Shown here: positions 36,274 to 46,925 of the stretch, one piece after another
Numbering within the stretch: the stretch's first letter is position 1
Layout: each line of letters starts with the position of its first letter
Source: Azolla pinnata
Taxonomy: Eukaryota; Streptophyta; Polypodiopsida; Salviniales; Salviniaceae
DNA length: 64,000 nt
Direction of reading: 5' to 3'
Assembly (NCBI GenBank): GCA_037176905.1
Contig: JBBBWG010028201.1
Coordinates: 51,810-115,809 of the forward strand
Made by a program: the position numbers and the translations under genes
Notes under the pieces: model-generated
Databases searched by the model: none
The model's input: the letters and a program-made list of their open reading frames with translations, nothing else
Told to the model about the DNA's origin: nothing

Positions 36274-38013
36274 TATGCTTTCTCCATATGTGATTTTGCC
36301 TGGAGGACTTCGATGCTTTTCATTCTTTCTTTGGAAGAAACTATGTGATGTGCTTTCTCTACACAGAGCTTTATATGTTGTATTTTGGGGGAAGAGGTAT
36401 CTATGATGATTGTTTGGGCTGTTGGCTTGGAAAAGGAGTACAACTGACAGTGGGATTGTTCGGCTTCCCCCAGCGTTATGGCATTGAGAACAAACATCAA
36501 TATTCTTAGGGGCATCCACATTGGATACATCCGGAAGCTGCAAATGGAACCGAATTTCAATTCTTTTGCATATCTCGGCTAGACAAATGAGATAGGGCCT
36601 GTAACAGAAACAAAACTGAAAATTGGTCCTTGTACTTCTCCGGTACACACCAGATATTATTGTCTGATCTTTCTTATGATATTATACTTTAGTTTGTGAG
36701 CTAGCTGTCATAGCTTCCCTCGTGAAAAATCTTTTGTCCAATTTTCTTGTACTAGTTTTTGGCTGCTGCTGTTTTGGGTAGTCCTCGTTTTATGGGTAAC
36801 CCATGCACCCATTTCTTGATTGTCGACAAACTTCGATCTCTTTTAGGACATCTGAACATTTCTAAACCCAGTGTTGCAAGAGAGCTATACTCCAAGGTGG
36901 CTCGATAAAGGCCAAACTGAGATCAATCTCAATGTCTCATTACTTCTGACATTTTTGCTGCTGGTTAGATGACGCTGAAGATCATGTTATTGCTCATCAT
37001 TTTTTCTCTGTAACTTTTGTTAGGTATGGTCTTAAAAAAATTAAATGTATCCTCAAAGACTATGTTCATCAATGAACCTGGGCTTTGAAGACAGTTTCAA
37101 CTAGAGAATGATTGCAACAATCATGAATTTTATAGCGTTCACTCTATTCTTGATATTCTTTTTTCGTAGTACCATCCTGATGTAAACAATGATTTTGGAG
37201 CTGCAGAAGATTTCAAGAGGATACGTTCTGCATATGAGGTAAGTGGATTATGGTTTTTGATGTTCATATACACATGTATCGATATATAGGCAAGCGTGCA
37301 TATGTGTGTGTTGTCTGTCAAAAGCTTTGGCTCATTATCGTGAATACCATGTGCAGACCCTGGCAGATAGTGGCAGCAGATGCGCTTATGATCAAGCATT
37401 AAGGATGCAATCTCATGCTAGAAGAGACAGCACAAGAAATGACAGATATAGTTCGATGTACAAAAGGGGATCGCAACAGATGTATTCGGGGCACACCAGA
37501 CACCAAGAATGGGAGAAAAACAATTATGGACATATATGGGAGTTTTACCAAAAACGGAGCTCAGATGAAACCAACCCAAAAACAAGAAGAATTGAGTATG
37601 AGTCAGATCCAGATGTGATAAAAGACAGCTCACCATTGTTTGTGGCAAGGGATAGAGCTCCAACTGAATTGCTTATAATCTTCATGCTTGTTGGGTTTAT
37701 CTGGTATACATTCGGAGTTCAACTTGCCTTAACTTACTTTGCATTCTTCATTCCACATAATAACGACCACACAATCTTGTACAAGTTTTCATCATTGGTG
37801 GCGTGGTTGATTGGTGGGTCAAGGGGTATATTCTTACAATATGGTATTGTGACAACTGGATGGCTTTATGGCAAGGATCATGATATTGTTTTGGCCTTTC
37901 TTCTATCAGGCCTGTGGATTGCAAGCAATTTGCCGCATGCGTTCCACATACCCCGTGGTGCAATCCTGTTAATGGCATATCTGGCTTTGGGAACTAAAGG
38001 CCCTTCCTCATAG
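35747..38013 (+). CDS. J-domain (DnaJ-like) membrane protein, probably organellar
   Basis: Three exons (35747-36079, 37170-37238, 37357-38013) join in phase. The J domain runs from DHYSVLGIRRDADRAAV through SLARK|YHPDVNNDF to AYETLADSGSRCAYD; the HPD motif that stimulates Hsp70 ATPase is intact and follows an exon junction. After a charged, Gln/Arg-rich linker come about four hydrophobic segments (TELLIIFMLVGFIWYTFG, SSLVAWLIGG, VLAFLLSGLWIASN, GAILLMAYLALG). A membrane-anchored J protein recruits Hsp70 to that membrane; the partner and exact location are unknown. Start choice is uncertain: ATG 35747 precedes a run of Thr codons (ACG repeat), ATG 35813 starts after the run with a Cys/Ser/Arg-rich, transit-like N-terminus, and ATG 35672 is also in frame. 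With 35747 the product is 352 aa. Confidence 0.82.
36243..36272. repeat. (GT)n microsatellite in intron 1 of the J-domain gene
   Basis: About 15 GT units lie within the 1.1-kb first intron. Confidence 0.95.
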
Positions 38014-39433
38014 CGCAGAAATTGCGCATTTCCCCCGTATGATGTCAGACGGATTTCTGATGATTTAGTCAAAAGGATGCCAAGGCTGAGCTGTCATAAC
38101 GACGGAGATTGCATCTGGTTGATGTTTATATGCTGTCAGGGTGGAGCATAAGAGCAAAAGCATGCATTCACTGCATAAAGAAGATTGAGGCCGCTAATCA
38201 AAGGTGAAAAGAGAGAACATGTGGGAAAAAGAGTGAAAGATTATGTACATTGTTCCGATCAAGATGTTCGAGAAGGTATACAGCTATGAGCACGATGGTG
38301 TGGTATCGTGAAAGTGTGTGAGTAATGATCTAGCCACTCTTTTTGCTGTGTCATTTATCGAACAATGTATAGCAACTTGGATGTAGATGGATTCATCGAA
38401 AATGCAGTCAGCTCATGCATATGCATAGCATGCTGTAAGATGCTGATATTTTGTATGTAGCTAGATCCATGTACGTGGGCTTTAAATCAAGGCGATCGTT
38501 TGACATTCAAGCTAACGCTTAAATCATACGAGTGTCATGAAAGGTGATTGACGTCGATTAGAGATGACGTCTTTTCCATCATTTTGGTTTATATTGTAGT
38601 AATGCACCTTTTGAGGGGATCATGCAGCTATGATATTGTCTGACATTTTCCAGGATTCGATTGCATTTCATATCATTTGATGCATAGAACGTGAGTAGCA
38701 AGAGCAGCTTTGGAGTTTTGAGCTTGTGGAAGAGTCGTTGGTGTGATCTGTTGTGTTGTTTTGGGGGTGTCTCTTAAGACTAGTCAGAAACGAAGACGTT
38801 TCAAAGCGAAAATGCGGCATGTGCAAGAATCATAAAGAAAGCATTTCTCTGCCAAGAGCCATTGCGAGAAAGCGATACGGGCAATTCATTTTGCCCAGAT
38901 ATGGGATTCGATGGTCGCTTGGTATGCTCTGATTTGTAATGGAAGCGTAGCGTTGAGGAAGCGCTTAGCAGGCTTAGCTTGGTAAAATCGGCTAACTTTA
39001 GCGATGAATCCTGAGCTCCTCTTCCAGAGCATTGATGAAGCTCTTAGTAGACTGGAGCCTGGTAAAATCGGCAGGCTTTAGCGATTGATCTTGAACTCCT
39101 CTTCCAGCAGCGGATCTCCCGAGCATCATTCGCTTGAAACGCTTCAATCCAAGGCAGTATCGCGAGGCAACAGAATGCGCAGATATACAAAACTGCATAC
39201 AAGCTTGCATCGACAGAAGCGTTGGCAGTGGAAGCACTGAAGCACCACCATCGCCATCAACACCATCCGAAATCATCATCAACATCACCATCACCACCAC
39301 TATCATCATCGTCGTCGTTGCCGTCGTCATCATCATCATCATCATCATCATTGCATCATCATCATCACCATCACCACCACTATCATCATCGTCGCCGTTG
39401 TCGTTGTCATCATCATCATCATCATCATCATCA

Positions 39434-39468
<35 letters not shown>

Positions 39469-40129
39469 GATAAAAACAAAGCAAAATTGTCAGAAGGTAT
39501 CAAGATGCGCAATTTATATAAAACTGCGTACGGCTTGCATTGACCGAAGCGTCATCACCGGAACCATCATCATCATCATCACCACCATCACCACCATCAC
39601 CACCATCATCATCACCACCACCACCACCACCACCATCAGCATCAGCATCACCACCACCATCAACATCATAACCATGAGCATCACCATCACAACCATCACC
39701 ACCACCATCATCACCATCACCACCACCACCAGCATCATCACCATGAACATCACCACCACCAGCATCATCACCATGAACATCACCACCACCTCCACCATCA
39801 CCATGAACATCACCATCACAAACCATCACCACCACCATCATCACCATGACCACCATCATCTTCACCACCACCATCACCATCACCACCAACAACACCACCA
39901 CCCACTATCATCATCATCACCACCATCATCATCTCACATGGCAAAAAAAAAAACAGACATCAATGAGGATGACTTTTTCTTTACAAGTGGCTCCTTTGAT
40001 GACAAGCTGTACCTCAGTTTCTGACTTTGGTTCTATGGGCCATATTTGACTCCCTCTTTCTCCTCCCTCTCTAACATCATCTTGCTTAGAGGAAAAGAGG
40101 GGGAGAGAGAGCCCCCTATTCCCATCAAC
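38014..40129. other. Gene-free stretch, repeat-rich
   Basis: The first kilobase is presumed 3' UTR and flank of the J-domain gene. At 38945-39115 a 60-70 bp unit (GGTAAAATCGGC, TTTAGCGAT, CTCCTCTTCCAG) is present twice. The triplet tract listed next fills 39240-39940. The last 190 bp look like promoter and leader of the RIN4-like gene. Confidence 0.6.
39240..39940. repeat. (ATC/ACC)n triplet tract
   Basis: About 700 bp of CAT, CAC and ATC triplets is interrupted at 39470-39555 by a unique block. That block resembles 39160-39225, just left of the tract (shared AAACTGC, GCTTGCAT and GAAGCGT phrases). Long poly-His, poly-Ile or poly-Val frames here are repeat translations. Confidence 0.93.
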
Positions 40130-43086
40130 ATGCCAAAGGTTTGAGCTGCTCTCTCAAGGTTTCTAAACACAGAGCTGATGATCTTTTAAGGTCTCCAAGG
40201 AAGGAAGGAAGCAAGAGCTTTATCTTTCAAGGCTCCCAAAGGGAAAAGGAAGAGATCTTTCTTTTTACTTCATATCTGTGGTATGATTTCTTATTACTTT
40301 TGTGGGTTTTTCTTTTGTTGCTTTCCTTTTTGATCTAAGACTGCTGTGTGCTTGTGTTGAATCCCTTTCTTTTGGTTTTCCTGAGATGGATCTGTGTAGA
40401 CTAAGAGAGAACAAAGAAAGAACACAGAGAAAGAGAAATCCCCTTCAGTCTTTGAACACAAATTGGGGCTCCAAATATGGGTTGGATTCGCGCTATCAAC
40501 GCTCAATCAAAATTAGAGTTTCTGAAATGGAACACCATTGTGATCTTAATACGTGTGGTTGAATGGTTTTTTCCAACATGCTCGAAGTAAATGACTGATA
40601 GGTTTTGGTTATGTAGTGGTGAGTGAGTACATCTTGGCTTCGATGGAGCTGCCTATATTTTTTTTTGCTGCCCATTGTGAGTTTATCTTGCTGTAGCTAT
40701 AACATCCTCATCATTTGTACTAGGAAGAACAAACAGTTTTTGTTTACGTGTTTTGCTTTGATTGATTAGTATAGTTGAAATGCGTCACCAGCTAAGAACA
40801 AAGAAAGGAGAGAATATGTGATGATTGTATCTGTTCGGAGCTTTTGAGGTCGTGAATTTCGATATGCAGACATGGCTTTTGGTGCAAGTAGGTAGAGCGA
40901 TATATGCTGTAAGAAAGATGAATGAAAGTCTGGATTGGAACCCAACGTGTTTGGTGTAGCTATCTTGATGGATTACCCACTAATGTAAGGTGAGTAGAGA
41001 GAGAGAGAGATAAAGAGTGGGTACGTGCATAGTTTGAGAACTGCAATTGTTTATGTTTAATACAAGATACATATGAGCCGAGGAAGAGAGAAGGGTCGTT
41101 TGGTTTTCAACTGCATTATGTACAGGGCATATATGCTGTGGTGATAGATCTATGGATTTTGTTACTGTCCTTGAATGTAAAAACATTGGAGAGAGAAAGA
41201 GAGAGAGAAGCGTTTCACTCTTCATGAATTATTCACCCAAACCTTTTGAATACATTTGCAGAAAGACATGACAGAGGCAGAGCAGGCTCCCAACCTATAC
41301 TTACCCAAACCAGGGGCCATTGTTGTTTCAAATAGGGCCTATCGGAAGAAAGACTATGATTACATCTCCGGCTTTAATCGAACTATACAATCGGGTCGAT
41401 TGCCATGTAAAACAAATGTTGATCCGCAATATCACATATTCAATAAAGATAGTGATTTCTTGGTCACACAGAGCTCTCTTGAGTCAGGAATCAGCCCTAG
41501 CTTTGAGAGCTCTTTGAGCTTCACGTCTGTGGAAAGCTATACAAAAACATCTGTGGACAGTATTGAAGCTGAGAATCAGCATCCTGGATCTCGCTATCCG
41601 GTTAGTCCTTCAGATTCTCTTCAGATGGTGCAAAAGCAACCTGGGGAGGTACATCTGGCAATGAAAGAAAAAGATTTTTATGGGTGTGAGAAAAATACTA
41701 CAGAAGCAGACACTGAAGTTGCAAGACTGGAGATGATCAAAAAGCAGGTACACATAATGATGAATGAATTGCATGTATTTTATAACTTTGTATCCATGTT
41801 AGTGACATTTTTCTTAGTTATCACAGATTGATGAATGTGTGTGTATACATCGCTATATGTACATAAATACATAATACATACAGACAGACAGCCAGATACA
41901 CATACCTACATACTATACATAGATATGCACTATTTAATGTAAGCAATGAATTTAGAATTGAGGCAATTCATGTTACACTTGATATCCATATATGCAAGAC
42001 TATCATTTCAGAATCATTGATTGCATCTGAGATCCCTCTCATGAACAATCGATATATTGACTCTGATGTTTGGATGTTTGGATTCTTGCACACTATACCC
42101 AATTACAATGATCTAGCCCTAATATCATCTATGCCTTAAGCTTAATGCATTTATGGGTTTTCATTTTCAGCAGTTGATGGCATATATCCTACATTGTCCA
42201 CTACAAAATGTACACTTTATAGCTGTGTCAAATATTTTTATAACTTCTGGTGTTGTTCTAATGAAAATCATGATAAAACTCTTGTGAATTATTTGAGCTT
42301 GTTGTGATTGTTTATTTTAAAGAATGAACATAAGTTTGAGACCAAAACCGAAGTCGGTTTGCTTTTCACATGCTCTCCTTCTCTCTCTACTTGTTCCAGC
42401 CAACCACTGTGCCTCCAAAGTTTGGTGATTGGAACTCAGGCTATCCTTCATCTGGAGATGGATATACTTACATTTTCGACAAGCTCAGAGATCAGAAGAA
42501 ATCGGGAGTTTCGGATGTGTCTCCACCATCCACATATCCAAGATTAGGGCTATCGGAGTCATATTCCGTGGAAAATACAGAACATGAACCAGACCAGCCT
42601 ATCGAAGCTCAAGAATCAAAGCCGAACAAGGCCAATTTTCATTCATCCCAGCAGCGGAAGTCATCGGTACGCCTGTTTTTTACTTTATCAGAAGTTCGTG
42701 TTTTACTTTGTTTGGATATTGGATCCTGTCAGTGATAGAATATAGTATGCCTGCGGCAGCCTGTGTTTTCCTTGATATATCTAGTAATGATATGAATCAC
42801 ATTGCATTTCTAGAAGAAATTTGTAACATGTTTGATTTATCTTCTTACAAATATAACGTTGTAAAATGAGAGACAACAGAAGCATCACCAAATACCCCCA
42901 GCAATAGCTCACTTACCATTTAGCATTGGAAAACTTTATCAGTTTAAGGGTTAGTGTCTAGAGAAGAATCATATAGCTGTTCTGTGTGGTATATGTTAAC
43001 CATTTAGAAAACTCAACTTAATTTATGCTAATTCTTGTTTGTAGAAATGGAGTTTCTGCTGTACAGCCACCTCCGTGGTGGATTGA
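40130..43086 (+). CDS. RIN4/NOI-domain protein
   Basis: Proposed exons are 40130-40138 (only Met-Pro-Lys), 41262-41747, 42400-42666 and 43045-43086, joining in phase to 267 aa. The NOI core is PTVPPKFGDWN followed by DGYTYIFDKLRDQKKSG in exon 3. The C-terminus KWSFCC plus a short tail resembles the Cys pair that is palmitoylated in RIN4-type proteins and anchors them to the plasma membrane. RIN4 is an immune regulator guarded by resistance proteins, and PxFGxW is the site cut by the bacterial protease AvrRpt2 in that family; here PKFGDW is present. Only one clear NOI motif is seen, whereas RIN4 itself has two; the 162-residue exon 2 is Ser/Glu-rich and unrecognised. The three-codon first exon is inferred from a leader-like context with ATG just before a donor; a start at Met 41268 in exon 2 is the alternative. 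Confidence 0.78.
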
Positions 43087-44699
43087 GGAGAAGAACATAC
43101 AATGATCATATCATGCTATTCATTCACCATATATGTTTGTTCCCATAACATCAAAAGGTAGATCCATTTCATTTGGTGATAGTTTTTTCTCTGACCTGTG
43201 GTTATCAAGGCACATGAATAACCACAATTTGTATGATCCTTTGGATTCAATGTATGATTATTCTTGTATTCTGCATGTAACATTAGAAAGCTCGCCTTGG
43301 AAGGAATGGTGTGTGCCATGTGCAGGTTTGAGAGAAGTTTTTTGTATCATCCAATAAAATCCTTGGTTCATTTTCAAATAGATATGAGGCTTCATGTTGT
43401 CTCTCACTTTTTGCCCACTAAATGGTATGTTCCAAGATCTCATGGCTTGAGTGAGCATAATAGATTTTGAACAGTTCCTAACAGATTCTATAGTACAAAT
43501 TGTATGAGTTAGCGCTTTTGCTTAAATCTTAGCAAACATCTTGTTGTTTGGGGTTAAGGTGGGGATTCGGATTTTGGGTTTTGTTAGATCGAGAATCTTT
43601 GGACTTGGTTGTAATTGGTTTAGTTTATGATCTAACCTTTTCTTTTGCTTATATGAAAGACTGTCATAGTAATGGGCTGAATATGTAAGTCAGAAGCTCG
43701 TGATGGGATCCTACTTCATCATTAAATTTGGATTTAGGGAAAGTAATCTGGTGTTCCACCATCCATGTATTTTGTTTGACAGATCGAATGTAAATGATTT
43801 CATTAGCTAACTCTTGGGCTTCGCCAGTTTCATGTTTTTGGCAGATGTCAATGGATTCCTCCAAAACCGGGGGCATATTGAAATGCATTACTGGGATTTT
43901 GTTGAGATATGTATATGATTTGTCTATTTTGGTAGGTCAAACCAAAGATTTGACGCCGATGGCAGCTTCGGACAATTGTGGAGCTTTGGTTCTGTTTAGG
44001 CTTTTGTCATTTACACAAAAATCAGATGTTTTAATAGCTAATGTTGAATGCCTTAACTGGGATTTTTTTTTTTGTGATATGTATGATTTGTTTATTTGGT
44101 AAGCAAGTCAAAAGCATTTGATGCTAATGGCATTTTTTTTTCGACAACTATGGAGCTTTGGTTCTGTTTAGGCTTGTCATTTGCACAAATCGGGTGTTTA
44201 ACAGCTAATGTTGATTAGCAGTTGGCGATATGCGACAAACAAACAGACTGTCTTTGCTTTTGTTATGTTGGCTTTCATGCCCGAAATGCGAATGTTCAAA
44301 GCTAATAATCCGAGTCGTGCGGAAACAAGCTACGCAGATGTGCATCTGTGCCAGTTCATGGATTTGATGCCAAGAAAGAAGAGACTTTGATCGATCTGCG
44401 CATGCGCGAATGTTGGGAAGAGAGAATCGGGGTTTTCCCCTTGATCTGGATCGATTGGCACGTTGTTTTTTTCATTCCTTTGTTCCACGTAAGCATCGTT
44501 TTGTTCGAGCTGATTGATCTGATCTTGATGTGGGCTCCGTTTCAATCCCATCAAATCAATACAGGACTCGAATTCGATCAATCGATCGCATCAATATATA
44601 CGTCTTTTGATCACACAAGCTATAGTCTAGACATCTGGATCCGAGTACAAGCCACATCCAGATCTAGACCGATCGGTACAGGCAAAGAGGCATTTTGAT
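43087..44699. other. Gene-free stretch
   Basis: A presumed 3' UTR is followed by unique AT-rich sequence. Two related phrases near 43945-44010 and 44105-44165 (TTTGGTTCTGTTTAGGCTT) indicate a local duplication of about 180 bp. No conserved protein segment was seen. Confidence 0.5.
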
Positions 44700-45420
44700 G
44701 TAGAGCGATCAATCCAAGCAAAAGACACATCCCGAATCTGGAATCTAGATCGATCACTCATATCTAGGCCAACCCATGTGCAAAATCAAGATTGATCCAA
44801 ATGGGGCAAGCAAAGCGACATACAGGAAAAGCCGCATCCAGATTCCAGATTCCAGATCCGGATCGATTGGTCTAGGCAGAGACACGTAGATTTGGAATCC
44901 GTATCAATCGATCTAGGCAAAGCAAGGTCCGAATCGATCGAACTAGACTTTGGGAAAGCCGCATCGAGATTGAGATCGATCGAGCTGGAATTCGGCGAAG
45001 CCACATCGAGATCGAGATCGATCGGACTGGAATCCGGCAAAGCCACATCGAGAGCGAGACCGATCGAACTGGAACCTGGGCAAAGCCACACCCGGGATCC
45101 TGATCGATCCGGATCGGGATCGATGGAACGGTCCAAGCGAAGCTTCGAACTGGAATCTAGCAAAGCCACATCCAGATCGAGACCGATCGAGCTGGAATCT
45201 GGCAAAAGCCACACCCGGATCCCGATCGATCGAACTGGAATCTGGCAAAGCCCACACCCAGATCCGGATCGATCCGGATCGATCGGGATCGATCGAACGA
45301 TCCAAGCGAAGAAGCTTCAGACTGGAATCTGGGCAAAGCCACATCCGAATCCCGATCGATCCGGATCGAGATTCGATCGAACGGCCCGAGCGAAGCCACA
45401 TGCACCGGAGTCGATCGGAA
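44700..45420. repeat. Minisatellite with GATCGATC-rich 40-50 bp units
   Basis: Repeated modules are GCAAAGCCACATC, GAGATCGATCG and CTGGAATC, with longer variants carrying GATCCGGATCGATCGG. The array keeps frames open on both strands, but none resembles a protein family. Confidence 0.9.
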
Positions 45421-45638
45421 CCGAAGATCCAGATTCATCATCAGATTTGACTCTCACATTTGTGTTTGAGATCATGATAAGAAGAGCACGGAAACCTTTT
45501 GTGAAGAGGAAAGGAAGGAGTTTGTGGGCGATTTGGGAAACAGAGCCCTTTTGATCACGGGAGAGACCAAGAAAGAGGAGTTTTCTGAGAAATTTCATGC
45601 CGGGGAAGCTTCCAAAGGTCAGTCTCTAATGCTCTTTG

Positions 45639-45684
<46 letters not shown>

Positions 45685-46925
45685 AACTAGATGAACAGAG
45701 GGATTCTCTGCTCCTTTGATGCGACCCACAACTTCCCAAGGACCCCATCAACCGGAGAAAGATTGAAAGGTAAGGAAATGGAAAAAGGCAAAAAGGCAAA
45801 TCGGTGGTGTGTATTGTGCACATCAGAGAAGGTGGGTTAACGCGTCGCTGGAAAAAGAGGAAAGCATGGATCGAAAGAGCAAGTGCAGATCATGCATCCT
45901 TTCTGGGTTTTCTGCTCGGTTTCTCATTTTTCTCGCTCGCGACATTGGGTATTGATGTCTTTTGGTCGTTGAAATCGGACAGAAGAGTTGGTTGTAATGG
46001 TCAATTGACTCATTAGTTCTTGCCTTCCTTCATGGATTTGATGGCTTGTTCACGATTTTCTCCGCCCACCCGCTTGCAATGTCTACAGTTTAAGAAACTT
46101 GTAAGAGAAGTTTCTCGCAAACTAATGTTCGAGGTTTGATCTGATCTGATCTGATTCGAGTGTAGATGAAGGTTCTCGATTTTGTTGTTTCCATTCCATT
46201 CAGCATCTTTGTTTTACCTAGCATGTGCTTGAAAGTTACGTGAGTCTTTTTGAGAGATCGTGGATCGGTACCCATATTAGCCATGGTTGTATGCCTCGGA
46301 TCGATCCCGATATTCTTCAATTTTCTACTTCCGCTTGTTGGTGATCAACCCCCATGTTTCAGGAGGAAAAATTAATTTGTAGTTTTGTATGACAGCTTCT
46401 GAAGAACTCATTACCTGTTTTATGAAAGTCCCTGATTTTGTTTTGCAGCATAACTTGCGTTAATACCATTCCCTCTCACCGAGAATTCACATCTAGTAAT
46501 TGGCTTCACTGTAGAACATTAATTGAGAATGTTCTTGGAAAGTGATCTCCTCTGTATACTTTGTCCACAAGTCACGCCATCAACTTGGGTTATAGTTATG
46601 ATTTCAAAGACCATCTCATTCATACAATACAGTGTTCTGCATACGTTTTCTGGGTCAAGAATTGGTTGCATATATTTGATGATATGCCCAAACATGTTAT
46701 TGTCGTGAGTCTTGCTCTATGATCTTTGAAGAAAAATATACAGATGCCGAAGAAAGTCGCTGTTCTTCCCACATTCTTTTTCCTTCCCGAAAATCTCTTT
46801 TTTCTAATAGCTGGAGCATTTCATTTCACAGATTATATCATTGCTCTTGTTAACTCAGCACACCACAATCCGAGCTGCTGCTCATCACAAGCGCTACTAA
46901 GTTAAAAGTATAATTTGGGAGTGTT
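45421..46925 (+). promoter_or_regulatory. Likely promoter, 5' leader and leader intron of the RGLG gene
   Basis: Leader-like sequence contains a CT run (45643-45680). A donor-like site (CCAAAG|GTCAGT at about 45618) follows a short ATG-initiated frame. A plausible acceptor (TTTCACAG) lies near 46831, about 95 bp before the start. The leader exon or exons cannot be fixed by eye. Confidence 0.4.

Noticed and set aside
39134-40024. 296-codon His/Thr/Ile-rich plus-strand frame
   Set aside because: Translation of the ATC/ACC triplet tract, without conserved sequence or splice context.
44892-45554. 220-codon Arg/Ser/Glu-rich frame
   Set aside because: It covers the GATCGATC minisatellite; frames on both strands are open for the same reason.
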